DNA from: Comamonadaceae bacterium
GTDB taxonomy: Bacteria; Pseudomonadota; Gammaproteobacteria; Burkholderiales; Burkholderiaceae_C
NCBI GenBank assembly: GCA_947458415.1
Contig: CANGZG010000011.1
Location: 1-24,292 of the forward strand
Length of the DNA stretch: 24,292 bases
Reading direction: 5' to 3'
Part shown: positions 1 through 8,270 of the stretch, piece after piece
How positions within the stretch are numbered: position 1 is the first letter of the stretch
Layout: every line of letters starts with the position of its first letter
Notes under the pieces: generated by a model
The model's database searches: none
What the model saw: the letters and a program-made list of their open reading frames with translations, nothing else
Told to the model about the DNA's origin: nothing
Translations under genes and position numbers: made by a program

Positions 1-1115
1 AAGTCGACAAACTTGCCCCGCGCGATGACGAATGGGACGAACTCAATGCGCAACATGCCCGTTTGTCCAATGTGCAAACGCTGATGGAAGCAGCGCAATC
101 GGCCCTGCAACACCTGAATGGCGATGACACTGGCGCCACGCTGGCCTTGGCCCATGCACAAAATGTGTTGCTGGCGCAAAGTGAGATCGAACCAGCATTC
201 CAGACGCTGGCTGAGCAATTGGCCGCCAGCCTCGCCCAAACCGAAGACGCCGTTCACAGCTTGCAAACATGGCTGCGCCGCTCTGACTTAGACCCGCAAG
301 GACTGGAAGAACTGGACGCGCGATTGGGCTTGTGGGTTTCTTTGGCCAGACGCTATAAGCGCACCCCGGCCGAGCTACCCGCTTTGTATGCAAGTTGGCA
401 AAACGAATTGCAAAAGCTCGATGCCGCGGCAGATCTGGACGCTCTGGAGAAAGCCGAGCAAGCTGCTGCATCAGTCTTCATGAAACAGGCCAAGCAACTC
501 AGCAAAGCCCGCGCCAACGCCGCGCCCAAACTGGCGGCCAGCATCACCCAAGCCATGCAAAACTTGGGCATGCAAGGCGGTCGCTTTGAGGTCGCACTGG
601 AACCCTTGCCAGAACCTGCCAGCCATGGTTTGGAAGACATCCAGTTTTTGGTCGCTGGCCACGCGGCCAGCACGCCCCGTCCCGTGGGCAAAGTCGCATC
701 TGGTGGCGAGCTCTCTCGCATCGCACTGGCCATCGCCGTCACCACCAGCCAATTGGGCACCGCCCAAACTTTGATCTTTGACGAAGTGGACTCGGGGGTT
801 GGTGGTGCGGTGGCGGAAACCGTGGGTCGCTTGATGAAGCAACTCGGACGCGACCGGCAAGTACTGGCTGTGACCCACCTGCCGCAAGTTGCAGCCTGTG
901 CTGACCACCACTGGGTCGTCTCGAAACAATCGGACAAGCAAGGCAGTTTCAGTGCGGTACAGGCGGTCAGCGGCGAACAACGCGTGAGTGAAATTGCACG
1001 CATGCTCGGTGGCGAGCGATTGTCAGACACCACCCACGCGCACGCCCGCGAAATGCTGCTCACCATGGCCACCGCCTCTGCCAGCAAACCCAAAAAACGG
1101 GCCGCCAACCCATGA
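1..1115 (+). CDS. recN: DNA repair protein RecN, C-terminal part (5' end outside window)
   Basis: RecN is a cytoplasmic SMC-like ATPase acting in recombinational repair of double-strand breaks. The frame is open from base 3 and continues from outside the window, so the TTG at 63 is internal and not the true start. What is visible is the end of the central coiled coil (Ala/Gln/Leu-rich helices, to about base 560) followed by the C-terminal ATPase lobe. That lobe holds the ABC signature ASGGELSRIALA (about 697-732), the Walker B stretch TLIFDEVDSG (about 769-798) and the switch-like VTHLPQVA (about 868-891). The C-terminus is basic (KPKKRA). The stop TGA at 1113-1115 overlaps the rapZ ATG at 1112 (ATGA), so the two are probably translationally coupled. 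Family identity is very secure from motif order. Confidence 0.96.
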   Translation, partial: VDKLAPRDDEWDELNAQHARLSNVQTLMEAAQSALQHLNGDDTGATLALAHAQNVLLAQSEIEPAFQTLAEQLAASLAQTEDAVHSLQTWLRRSDLDPQGLEELDARLGLWVSLARRYKRTPAELPALYASWQNELQKLDAAADLDALEKAEQAAASVFMKQAKQLSKARANAAPKLAASITQAMQNLGMQGGRFEVALEPLPEPASHGLEDIQFLVAGHAASTPRPVGKVASGGELSRIALAIAVTTSQLGTAQTLIFDEVDSGVGGAVAETVGRLMKQLGRDRQVLAVTHLPQVAACADHHWVVSKQSDKQGSFSAVQAVSGEQRVSEIARMLGGERLSDTTHAHAREMLLTMATASASKPKKRAANP

Positions 1116-1981
1116 AACGCGAACTCGTGCTGATCACCGGCATGTCTGGTTCGGGCAAGTCAATTGCCTTGCATGCATTGGAAGACGCGGGCTATTACTG
1201 CGTGGACAACCTGCCACCCGAATTGCTGATGCCATTTGTGCAACTCGAGGACCGCAAAGGCTCAGACAAAGTGGCCATTGCCATGGATGTGCGAAGTGCC
1301 AATGCGTTGCACACCGTGCCGTCGCAATTGGCGCAATTGCGCAGCCACGAGGTCAATGTCCGGTTGTTGTTTTTGGACGCTGGCACCGACACCTTGTTGC
1401 GCCGCTTCTCTGAAACCAGACGAAACCATCCCTTGTCGCACGCTTCTGCCAACGGCAGCCAAAGCGCCCGGGATTTGATGAACGCGATTGAACTGGAACG
1501 CCAATTGCTGGCTGATTTGCGTGAGGAATCTCACATCATCGATACCAGCCAATTGCGCGCCAGCAAATTGCAAAGCTACATCCATGACCTGGTGACAGCA
1601 GCCGGCTCTCAGCTGACATTGATGTTCGAATCGTTCGCCTTCAAACGCGGCATTCCCGTGCATGCCGACTTTGTGTTTGATGTGCGCATGTTGCCCAACC
1701 CGCATTACGAATCCAGTTTGCGGGAACACACTGGGCGCGACGCCTCGGTTGCAGATTGGTTGAATGCACACGCGCCAGTTCAAGCCATGGAGCGACAAAT
1801 CGCCGATTTTCTAAGCCAATGGCTGCCTTCACTCAAACAAGACCACCGCAGCTATGTCACAGTGGCCATTGGTTGCACGGGCGGGCAACACCGGTCTGTC
1901 TACTTGGTTGAGCGGCTGCAACAACGCTTCGCCAATGATTGGGTTTGCTTGAAACGTCACCGTGAACTCGATGTTGCCTGA
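1112..1981 (+). CDS. rapZ: RNase adapter protein RapZ (P-loop nucleotide-binding protein)
   Basis: The 289-residue product has the usual RapZ/YvcJ length. Near the N-terminus is a Walker A motif GMSGSGKS (residues 8-15), followed by the family stretch DAGYYCVDNLPPEL. The C-terminal domain carries KRGIPVHADFVFDVRMLPNP and the IGCTGGQHRSVYL signature. In E. coli RapZ binds small RNAs and directs RNase E to GlmZ, controlling glucosamine-6-phosphate synthase; whether it does so here is inference. In enterics rapZ sits with rpoN and PTS genes, whereas here it is coupled to recN by a 4-base overlap. It ends 11 bases from the convergent mutY stop, with no obvious hairpin terminator between them. Confidence 0.95.
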   Translation: MKRELVLITGMSGSGKSIALHALEDAGYYCVDNLPPELLMPFVQLEDRKGSDKVAIAMDVRSANALHTVPSQLAQLRSHEVNVRLLFLDAGTDTLLRRFSETRRNHPLSHASANGSQSARDLMNAIELERQLLADLREESHIIDTSQLRASKLQSYIHDLVTAAGSQLTLMFESFAFKRGIPVHADFVFDVRMLPNPHYESSLREHTGRDASVADWLNAHAPVQAMERQIADFLSQWLPSLKQDHRSYVTVAIGCTGGQHRSVYLVERLQQRFANDWVCLKRHRELDVA

Positions 1982-1991
1982 GAATCCCCGC

Positions 1992-3026
1992 TCAAGCCGT
2001 CTCTAACAATTTCCTCACCGGTGTCGGCAACCCCAAAGTCGGCCATTCTGCGGGCTTGAACCAAGCCCCCTCGCCCATGTCAACACGCGATGGCACACAC
2101 ACATGGCATGGATGAATGTGCATATCTTTGTGGGTCAACACATGCGTGAATGCAGTTTGGCATGTGACCTGTGATCGAAATGCCAAAGGCACAGCAGCCA
2201 GCAACTGCGCTTCACTGTCAAACATGGGTTGGGTGAACAAACTGGCCCACACACCCGTGGCTGGGCGTTGTTGCAACCACACATCGCCTTGTGCCGTGGT
2301 CGCACACAGCAACCAAAGGCTTTGCGCAGTTCGCTTGAGCTTGCGGGTTTTCACAGGGTAGTCGCCAGGGTTGCCACTGGCCCACGCCACGCAATCCCTT
2401 TGAACCGGACAACGCTCACAAGCAGGGTTGGCACGGGTACACAACGTGGCGCCTAAATCCATGATGCCTTGGGTATAGGCAGGCATGTCTTTGGCATCGG
2501 TTGGCAGACATTGCGTTGCCTTGACCAGCAAGTCCTTCTCATTTTTGGCCACGGACAAATCGCCCGCAAAACCCAAGTGCCTGGTCAATACACGCTTGAC
2601 ATTGCCATCCAAAATGGCAACGCGTTCCTCAAAGCACAGCGAAGCAATCGCCGCGGCGGTTGACGGCCCGATGCCTTTCAAGGTCTGCAACAACGACGCT
2701 TGCACGGGGAACACGCCACTGAATTCATCGACCACTTGTTTGGCGCAAGCGTGCAAATGGCGGGCTCGGCTGTAATAACCCAAACCACTCCACAGCCCCA
2801 GCACCTGGTCCAAACTGGCCGTGGCAAGGGCATTGACATCAGGAAACGCATTCAAGAACTTGGGGTAATAGCCCAGGACTGTCACCACCTGCGTTTGTTG
2901 CAACATGATTTCAGACAACCACACCCGGTAAGGGTCACGGGTTCGTTGCCACGGTAAATCGTGGCGTCCATGCTGGCGTTGCCATTGCACCAAACGGTCA
3001 GCGAAGGGTTTCAAGCTGTTTGGCAC
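1992..3026 (-). CDS. mutY: A/G-specific adenine glycosylase MutY
   Basis: MutY removes adenine mispaired with 8-oxoguanine, the third line of the GO repair system. From the GTG at 3026 the product is 344 residues. It has the catalytic Glu39 in SEIMLQQTQV, a helix-hairpin-helix LKGIGPSTAAA, catalytic Asp140 in ILDGNVKRV, and the [4Fe-4S] ligands Cys196, Cys203, Cys206 and Cys212 (C-x6-C-x2-C-x5-C). A C-terminal NUDIX-like domain for 8-oxoG recognition follows. I chose GTG 3026 because homology begins just after it; an upstream ATG at 3095 would add 23 residues with no family similarity and overlap mutM by 85 bases. With GTG the overlap is 16 bases, implying co-transcription behind mutM. The start is less certain than the gene. 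Confidence 0.93.
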   Translation of the reverse strand: MPNSLKPFADRLVQWQRQHGRHDLPWQRTRDPYRVWLSEIMLQQTQVVTVLGYYPKFLNAFPDVNALATASLDQVLGLWSGLGYYSRARHLHACAKQVVDEFSGVFPVQASLLQTLKGIGPSTAAAIASLCFEERVAILDGNVKRVLTRHLGFAGDLSVAKNEKDLLVKATQCLPTDAKDMPAYTQGIMDLGATLCTRANPACERCPVQRDCVAWASGNPGDYPVKTRKLKRTAQSLWLLCATTAQGDVWLQQRPATGVWASLFTQPMFDSEAQLLAAVPLAFRSQVTCQTAFTHVLTHKDMHIHPCHVCVPSRVDMGEGAWFKPAEWPTLGLPTPVRKLLETA

Positions 3027-3826
3027 GTTGGGCAAAAAAACGTGGAGCGTTGGCCTTGAACCAATCGCTTGATCGTCGATGCACACACCCAGCACGGCAA
3101 ACCGGCTCGGTCATACACATTCGCTTCCAACTGGAAATAGCCGTTTTGACCTTGGGCATTCGAGAAGTCACGCAAACTGCTGCCACCCTTTTCAACGGCG
3201 CTTGCCAACACGGTGCGAATTGCTTGGTGCAACTTGAATGCCCTCGGTTTGCTGATGCGTGCGGCGCGGGTGGTGGGCCGAATGCCAGCCAAGAACAAAG
3301 CTTCACTTGCGTAAATGTTTCCCACGCCCACCACCAAGTCTCCAGCCAACAACACTTGCTTGATCGGGGATTGGCGTTTTTTCAATCCCAAGGCAAACAC
3401 CAACGGATCAAAACTGTCTGCCAGTGGTTCGACCCCCAATCGCCCAAGCAACTTGACCGCCAAGCCATCGTTCTCGTTGTCCGCATACACGACCGCACCA
3501 AAACGCCTGGGGTCATGCAAACGCAACAAGCCCTGACTGGTCAGCAAATCGAAATGGTCATGTTTGCCCGGTTCGCAGGCTCGGGAGGCAAATGTCAAGG
3601 AGCCGGACATGCCCAAATGAATCAGTAGTATTCCCCGGGTCAAATCGAGTATTAAGTATTTACCGCGACGCCGAACATTCAGCACTTGCCTGTCTTTCAA
3701 GCTGTGCGGATCGCAGGACAACGGCCAGCGCAAAGGCTTGCCAAGCTGGACATTCAGAATATGTGCGCCCGTGATCGCCGGGGCAAAACTCAGTCGGGTT
3801 ACTTCAACCTCGGGTAATTCAGGCAT
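3011..3826 (-). CDS. mutM: Formamidopyrimidine-DNA glycosylase (Fpg/MutM)
   Basis: MutM excises 8-oxoguanine and formamidopyrimidines and nicks the abasic site. The start at 3826 is fixed by the obligatory N-terminus MPELPEVEV, in which Pro2 is the catalytic Schiff-base nucleophile and Glu3 a catalytic acid; the frame is open 33 bases further upstream but that would bury Pro2. The 271-residue product has the conserved Lys in RRRGKYLI and the central VVGVGNIYASEALF segment. It ends in the zinc finger C-x2-C-x16-C-x2-C that grips DNA. The last 16 bases overlap mutY from its GTG start. The 5' ends of mutM and the divergent TPR gene are only 39 bases apart, so the two promoters must be interleaved. 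Confidence 0.96.
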   Translation of the reverse strand: MPELPEVEVTRLSFAPAITGAHILNVQLGKPLRWPLSCDPHSLKDRQVLNVRRRGKYLILDLTRGILLIHLGMSGSLTFASRACEPGKHDHFDLLTSQGLLRLHDPRRFGAVVYADNENDGLAVKLLGRLGVEPLADSFDPLVFALGLKKRQSPIKQVLLAGDLVVGVGNIYASEALFLAGIRPTTRAARISKPRAFKLHQAIRTVLASAVEKGGSSLRDFSNAQGQNGYFQLEANVYDRAGLPCWVCASTIKRLVQGQRSTFFCPTCQTA

Positions 3827-3851
3827 GGGACGGGCTTGTTCATTCGGTGGG

Positions 3852-3880
3852 ATTATCATTCTTCAATGAACACATACCAA
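3852..3880 (-). promoter_or_regulatory. Candidate sigma70 promoter for mutM-mutY
   Basis: Read on the minus strand, TTGGTA (3880-3875) and GATAAT (3857-3852) are separated by exactly 17 bases. Transcription would begin near 3845, about 19 bases before the mutM ATG. The -35 box lies inside the first codons of the divergent TPR gene. This is a consensus match only. Confidence 0.4.
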
Positions 3881-5626
3881 CAACACCTGCTGACTCCTCT
3901 GACCTCACTGGCTTTTGCCAGTTTGCTTTTGCTTGGCAGCGGCGGCCTGAGCGCCCACGCGCAAAACAAACCCGACGCTGGCGAAGGCGATAAACCTGAG
4001 GTGATCAACAACTCGTCGCTCAATGCCGAGACCACCATGTTGATCATGCTGGGTGAAATGAAAGTGAGCGAGGGTGACCTTGGTGCCGCTTATTCTTTGA
4101 TGTTGGATGCTGCCAAAAAGTCTGCCGACGAGTCAGTCTACAAACGCGCCGTAGAGATTGCACTGACCGCCCGCAACGGCACCACTGCGCTGGAAGGCGC
4201 TCGCATTTGGAAAAAAGCGTTTCCGATGTCACGGCAAGCCAATCAACATGTCTTGCAAATTTTGGTGGCGTTGAACCAGTTGCCCGAAACCTTGATGTCT
4301 CTGCGCTCCTACGTGCAGTTGGCTCCCGAATCTGAGCAAGTGCTGTTGATCAACGGCCTGCCGCAAATTTACGCACAAGTGAAAGACCAAGAGTTGGCCG
4401 CCGCCGTGGTGGAACAAGCGCTGGTGCCGTTTGTTGACAAACCCCTCACTGCCGCAGCCAGTTGGACCGCCATCGGTCGCATGCGCGTCGCAGCCAAAAA
4501 GCTGCCACAAGCGGTCGAAGCCGTCAAAAAAGCCTTGGCGCGAAACCCCACGGCGATGGAGCCTGGTTTTTTGGCGTTGGAATTGTTTTCGCTGGGTGTG
4601 CCCGAAGCGGAGGACTTGCTCAAAAGCGTGCTCAACGACAGTTCGCCACCGCACATGCGCTTGAGCTACGCCCGCGTGCTGATCGACAACCAGCGCCTGC
4701 CGCAAGCTTCTGCGGAATTGCTGTTGCTCAACAAAAGTCACCCGGATTTCTCCGATGCTTGGTTGCTGCAAGGGGCTTTGGCCATGGAACAAGGCCAAAA
4801 CGATGACGCCAGAAAAGCCCTGCTTCAATACATCGAGATCGAAAAAACCAAAGAAGATGCCCGCTTGTCGCAGGCCTATTTGATGTTGTCGCAAATCGCC
4901 ACCAAAGAAAAGAAGCCTGCAGAAGCGGAGTCTTGGCTGGGCAAAATACAAGAGCCCTCCGCCGCCATCCAAGTGCAAGTGCAACGCGCCAACTTGCTGG
5001 CCAGTCGCGGTGAAATGGCCAAAGCGCGCGCGTTGCTCGCGCAGTTACCCGACAACAATCCGCAAGCCAAGCGCACCAAATTGCAAGCGGAATTGAAGTT
5101 GCTGCGTGACTACAAAATGTACGAGCCGGCTTACCAGCTGTTGCGCAAAGCGGTGGCAGAGGAACCCGAAGATTTGGATCTGCGCTACGAGCTGGCCATG
5201 ATGGCTGAAAAGCTCAACCGCATTGATGAGATGGAGCGGTTACTGCGCAGTGTGATTGCAGAAAAACCCAGCTTTGAGCACGCCTACAACGCGCTGGGCT
5301 ACGCGCTGGCAGATCGCAATATCCGACTGAAAGAAGCCCGCGAATTGATCGTCAAAGCCTTGGAGTTTTCGCCGGAAGACCCGATGATCACAGACAGTTT
5401 GGGCTGGGTTGAGTTCCGCATGGGCAACAAGCAAGCTGCATTGGCCATTTTGCAACGCGCTTATGACACCAAAAATGATGTGGAAATCGGAACGCACTTG
5501 GGTGAAGTGATGTGGAGCTTGGGCCAAAAAGACAAAGCCATGAAAGTTTGGCGCGAAGCCGCACGCATCGACCCGAAAAATGAATTGCTGGTCGACACAC
5601 TCAAGCGACTGAAAGTCAAACTTTGA
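3866..5626 (+). CDS. Exported tetratricopeptide repeat protein
   Basis: The start ATG at 3866 is chosen because it begins a plausible Sec signal peptide: a polar N-region, a hydrophobic core LASLLLLGSGGL-like at about residues 17-29, and an AHAQ cleavage region near residue 33. A TTG at 3836 would add ten residues ahead of it. The 586-residue product is helical and rich in TPR-like repeats along most of its length. The clearest are in the C-terminal quarter, with Gly/Ala/Tyr patterns such as YNALGYALADR and DSLGWVEFRMGNKQAAL. It is probably a periplasmic or membrane-attached protein-protein scaffold. Its stop overlaps the TTG start of lolB (TTGA), so it is likely co-translated with outer-membrane lipoprotein machinery; a role in envelope assembly is inference. 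I do not recognise a specific named family. Confidence 0.9.
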   Translation: MNTYQQHLLTPLTSLAFASLLLLGSGGLSAHAQNKPDAGEGDKPEVINNSSLNAETTMLIMLGEMKVSEGDLGAAYSLMLDAAKKSADESVYKRAVEIALTARNGTTALEGARIWKKAFPMSRQANQHVLQILVALNQLPETLMSLRSYVQLAPESEQVLLINGLPQIYAQVKDQELAAAVVEQALVPFVDKPLTAAASWTAIGRMRVAAKKLPQAVEAVKKALARNPTAMEPGFLALELFSLGVPEAEDLLKSVLNDSSPPHMRLSYARVLIDNQRLPQASAELLLLNKSHPDFSDAWLLQGALAMEQGQNDDARKALLQYIEIEKTKEDARLSQAYLMLSQIATKEKKPAEAESWLGKIQEPSAAIQVQVQRANLLASRGEMAKARALLAQLPDNNPQAKRTKLQAELKLLRDYKMYEPAYQLLRKAVAEEPEDLDLRYELAMMAEKLNRIDEMERLLRSVIAEKPSFEHAYNALGYALADRNIRLKEARELIVKALEFSPEDPMITDSLGWVEFRMGNKQAALAILQRAYDTKNDVEIGTHLGEVMWSLGQKDKAMKVWREAARIDPKNELLVDTLKRLKVKL

Positions 5627-6141
5627 CGGGTTTTCCACTCCATCGATCAACCGCGCTTTGGCTGTTGTCCTTGGCATTGTTGCTGCCCGGTTGCAGTCTG
5701 TTTTCCAGCAAAGCCAGGTTATCGCCTCTTGCAAAACAAGGCCACTGGGAAGGCCGTTTGCAATTGCGCATTCTTCAAGAAAAACCAGAGCAATTCAGTT
5801 TCAATTTTGATTTGCAAGGCAGTGCTGAAGCAGGCGAATTGACCATTTACTCCCCTGTGGGCAGTACCGTGGCGGTTGCCAGTTGGACACCCAGCGGCGC
5901 TGTGCTGACCGAAGGCAACAAGCAAACCCAGTTTGAATCCATGGAAGTCTTGACCATGCGTTTGACCGGCGCTGCATTGCCCTTGCCCACGCTCATGGCT
6001 TGGCTCAACAGCGATGGCCCAGCCCTTGAAGGGTGGCAAATCACGTCGGAAAAATTGCCCCGCAGCCGACGCATATTTGCACAGCGCTTCCAACCCTCAC
6101 CGCCACTGCAACTGACCCTGTTGTTGGACCCGCCCCAGTAA
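5623..6141 (+). CDS. lolB: Outer-membrane lipoprotein localisation protein LolB
   Basis: LolB is the outer-membrane receptor that takes lipoproteins from LolA and inserts them. The 172-residue product has a lipoprotein signal peptide with lipobox LPGC (Cys24). A LolB-type stretch follows (GHWEGRLQLRI, then FNFDLQGSAEAGELTIYSP). Together with its position directly upstream of ispE, the conserved betaproteobacterial and pseudomonad order, this supports the call. The start is a TTG at 5623 sharing bases with the TPR gene's TGA; no ATG or GTG lies before the lipobox, and the ribosome-binding site is weak, so expression probably depends on coupling. The sequence is divergent, as is common for LolB. 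Confidence 0.88.
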   Translation: MTGFPLHRSTALWLLSLALLLPGCSLFSSKARLSPLAKQGHWEGRLQLRILQEKPEQFSFNFDLQGSAEAGELTIYSPVGSTVAVASWTPSGAVLTEGNKQTQFESMEVLTMRLTGAALPLPTLMAWLNSDGPALEGWQITSEKLPRSRRIFAQRFQPSPPLQLTLLLDPPQ

Positions 6142-6145
6142 CACC

Positions 6146-7000
6146 ATGGCGCTGCCCACCTGTTTGCACCATGTGCCTGCACCGGCCAAGCTGAACCTTT
6201 TTTTGCACATCACCGGGCGTCGGCAAGACGGCTACCACTTATTGCAATCCGCGTTCATGCTGATCGATTGGTGGGATGTACTGCACTTTGATTTGCGTGC
6301 AGATGGTCAACTGATTCGACAAGACCTCTCGCAGACCTTGCCTGATGAAGATTTGTGCTTGAAAGCCGCGCGTTCCTTGCAACAAGCCAGCGGCAGCTCA
6401 CACGGTGCGTTGATTCAAATCGACAAACGATTGCCTGCGCAAGCGGGCATGGGTGGCGGCTCCTCTGATGCAGCCACCACGCTGCTGGCTTTGAACCGGT
6501 TGTGGGGGCTGGATTGGCCATTGTCCAAATTGCTGCCTTTGGGCTTGTCGCTGGGCGCGGATGTGCCGTTTTTTTTGCGGGGTCACAACGCTTGGGTCGA
6601 AGGCATTGGCGAAACCCTCACCCCGATGGCACTGCCGCCTGCCCGATTTGTGGTTCTCAAACCGGAAGCAGGCTTGGAAACCGCCTTGATTTTCAAGGAC
6701 GCCGGGCTCAAACGGGATTCTTCACCTGCTACAATCTCGGACTTTGCTGCACAGCCATACGCTTTTGGGCGAAATGACTTGCAAGCAGTTGCAAAACGGT
6801 TGTGTCCTCAGGTTGAACTGGCCTTGCATTGGTTGGTTCAGCATGGTTTGCAACCCAGAATGACCGGTTCGGGCAGTGCGGTGTTTGCGCAAATACCCGG
6901 CAAAACCGTTTTTTCTGTGCCGCCCGACGGCTGGCAACTGCAAATTTGCAGCAATTTGGAAATCCACCCCCTGGCCGGTTGGGTTTCCTGCGACGTTTGA
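6146..7000 (+). CDS. ispE: 4-diphosphocytidyl-2-C-methyl-D-erythritol kinase IspE
   Basis: IspE phosphorylates CDP-methylerythritol in the MEP pathway of isoprenoid synthesis. This 284-residue GHMP-family kinase has the N-terminal PAPAKLNLFLHITGRRQDGYH motif with the catalytic lysine. The ATP-binding glycine loop AGMGGGSSDAA follows, and the C-terminal GHMP motif RMTGSGSAVF is present. It starts four bases after the lolB stop, so the two share a transcript. Length and motif order match the family with no anomaly. A TGCTACAAT extended -10-like string lies inside its 3' half. Confidence 0.96.
   Translation: MALPTCLHHVPAPAKLNLFLHITGRRQDGYHLLQSAFMLIDWWDVLHFDLRADGQLIRQDLSQTLPDEDLCLKAARSLQQASGSSHGALIQIDKRLPAQAGMGGGSSDAATTLLALNRLWGLDWPLSKLLPLGLSLGADVPFFLRGHNAWVEGIGETLTPMALPPARFVVLKPEAGLETALIFKDAGLKRDSSPATISDFAAQPYAFGRNDLQAVAKRLCPQVELALHWLVQHGLQPRMTGSGSAVFAQIPGKTVFSVPPDGWQLQICSNLEIHPLAGWVSCDV
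6727..6735 (+). promoter_or_regulatory. Possible extended -10 element inside ispE for tRNA-Gln/prs
   Basis: TG at 6727-6728 plus TACAAT at 6730-6735 matches an extended -10 (TGnTATAAT-like). No good -35 is visible and the predicted start would be about 290 bases ahead of the tRNA, so this is only a candidate internal promoter. Confidence 0.25.
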
Positions 7001-7032
7001 CGGACATCTGTTGAAAAACAGGCGTCCCGAGT

Positions 7033-7109
7033 AGGGGAGTCGCCAAGTTGGTCAAGGCACCGGATTTTGATTCCGGCATGCGAGGGTTCGAGTCCTTCCT
7101 CCCCTGCCA
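7033..7109 (+). tRNA. tRNA-Gln (anticodon UUG)
   Basis: A full cloverleaf can be drawn. The acceptor stem AGGGGAG (7033-7039) pairs with CTCCCCT (7099-7105). The D arm begins GCC and closes with GGC. The anticodon stem CCGGA/TCCGG encloses the loop TTTTGAT, giving anticodon TTG. The T arm GAGGG/CCTTC encloses TTCGAGT, with one G-U pair. The discriminator is G (7106) and CCA (7107-7109) is encoded. The UUG anticodon reads CAA glutamine codons. It sits between ispE and prs, a conserved placement in betaproteobacteria, and no terminator separates it from prs. Confidence 0.97.
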
Positions 7110-7193
7110 CCCATTGCTGTACGCCGAAAGCAGCAAGGTTGATGGTCATGCCACCTGCCTGTGCTTTCGATTTTTTAACCTCAGGTCGCCAAG

Positions 7194-8171
7194 ATGTCGC
7201 AACCCACCGCTCCGGATTTCATGGTTTTCACCGGCAATGCCAATCCGAGTTTGGCGGCAGAGGTGGCAGGTCATTTGGGCATTGGTCTGGGGGCTGCGGA
7301 AGTTGGCCGGTTCTCCGATGGCGAAGTCACCGTCGAAATCAACCAAAACGTTCGCGCCCGTGACGTGTTTGTGGTGCAGTCCACCTGCAACCCCACCAAC
7401 GAAAACCTGATGGAGTTGCTGATCATGGTGGACGCACTCAAACGTGCCTCCGCAGAACGCATCAGTGCGGTCATTCCCTACTTCGGCTATGCCCGGCAAG
7501 ACCGGCGTCCCCGCTCTTCCCGGGTGCCCATCTCTGCCAAGTTGGTGGCGGACCTGTTGCAAACCGTGGGCGTGGCGCGTGTGCTGACCATGGACTTGCA
7601 TGCAGACCAGATCCAAGGCTTCTTCAATATTCCTGTTGACAACATTTACGCTTCCCCCGTGCTGTTGGGTGACTTGCGCTTGAAAAGCTACGACGACCTG
7701 ATCGTGGTCTCGCCCGATGTTGGCGGCGTGGTGCGTGCTCGGGCCTTAGCCAAGCAACTCGACTGTGACTTGGCCATCATTGACAAGCGCCGCCCGCGCG
7801 CCAATGTCAGCGAAGTCATGCATGTCATCGGCGAAATCGAAGGGCGCAACTGCGTCGTCATGGACGACATGATCGACACCGCAGGCACCTTGGTCAAAGC
7901 CGCCGAAGTTTTGAAAGAGCGCGGTGCAAAAAAGGTTTATGCCTATTGCACCCACCCGATTTTTTCTGGCCCCGCCATTGACCGCATTGCCAAAGGTGAT
8001 GCGCTGGACGAAGTGGTGGTCACCAACACGATTCCATTGAGCGCGCAAGCGCAGTCTTGCCAAAAAATTCGCCAACTCTCTGTGGCCCCGTTGATCGCTG
8101 AAACGATTCAACGCATTGCCAAAGGAGAGTCGGTCATGAGTTTGTTCTCTGACCAAGACCAGCTTTTTTAA
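7194..8171 (+). CDS. prs: Ribose-phosphate pyrophosphokinase (PRPP synthetase)
   Basis: Prs transfers pyrophosphate from ATP to ribose 5-phosphate, making PRPP for nucleotide, histidine, tryptophan and NAD synthesis. The 325-residue product has the class I layout. Visible motifs are the N-terminal FTGNANPSLAAEV, the flexible-loop region YFGYARQDRRPRSS, the metal/ATP-binding TMDLHADQIQGFF, and the PRPP-binding loop VVMDDMIDTAGTL. It follows the tRNA-Gln by 84 bases and ends 27 bases before a strong hairpin terminator. The ATG at 7194 gives a family-typical N-terminus. No unusual residues were seen. Confidence 0.98.
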   Translation: MSQPTAPDFMVFTGNANPSLAAEVAGHLGIGLGAAEVGRFSDGEVTVEINQNVRARDVFVVQSTCNPTNENLMELLIMVDALKRASAERISAVIPYFGYARQDRRPRSSRVPISAKLVADLLQTVGVARVLTMDLHADQIQGFFNIPVDNIYASPVLLGDLRLKSYDDLIVVSPDVGGVVRARALAKQLDCDLAIIDKRRPRANVSEVMHVIGEIEGRNCVVMDDMIDTAGTLVKAAEVLKERGAKKVYAYCTHPIFSGPAIDRIAKGDALDEVVVTNTIPLSAQAQSCQKIRQLSVAPLIAETIQRIAKGESVMSLFSDQDQLF

Positions 8172-8198
8172 GCGGTCAAGGTCAGCGTGCAATGTTGT

Positions 8199-8221
8199 GA
8201 AGCAGTTCGCTGCTTCTTTTT
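8199..8221 (+). terminator. Rho-independent terminator after prs
   Basis: A 7-bp stem GAAGCAG/CTGCTTC closed by a TTCG tetraloop is followed directly by five T residues. It lies 27 bases after the prs stop and 49 bases before the rplY start, so it may attenuate rather than fully separate the two genes. Confidence 0.88.
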
Positions 8222-8270
8222 ATGAAACCGAAGTCACACTGGTCGCGGTGGACTTCTTCAGGAGAGAACC

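Noticed and set aside
353..1108. 251-codon minus-strand frame opposite recN
   Set aside because: Complementary to well-conserved RecN ATPase motifs; Ser/Ala/Cys-rich product with no recognisable domain.
4229..4984. 251-codon minus-strand frame inside the TPR gene
   Set aside because: Antisense shadow with His/Gln/Phe-rich low-quality composition; the plus-strand frame has a signal peptide and TPR repeats.
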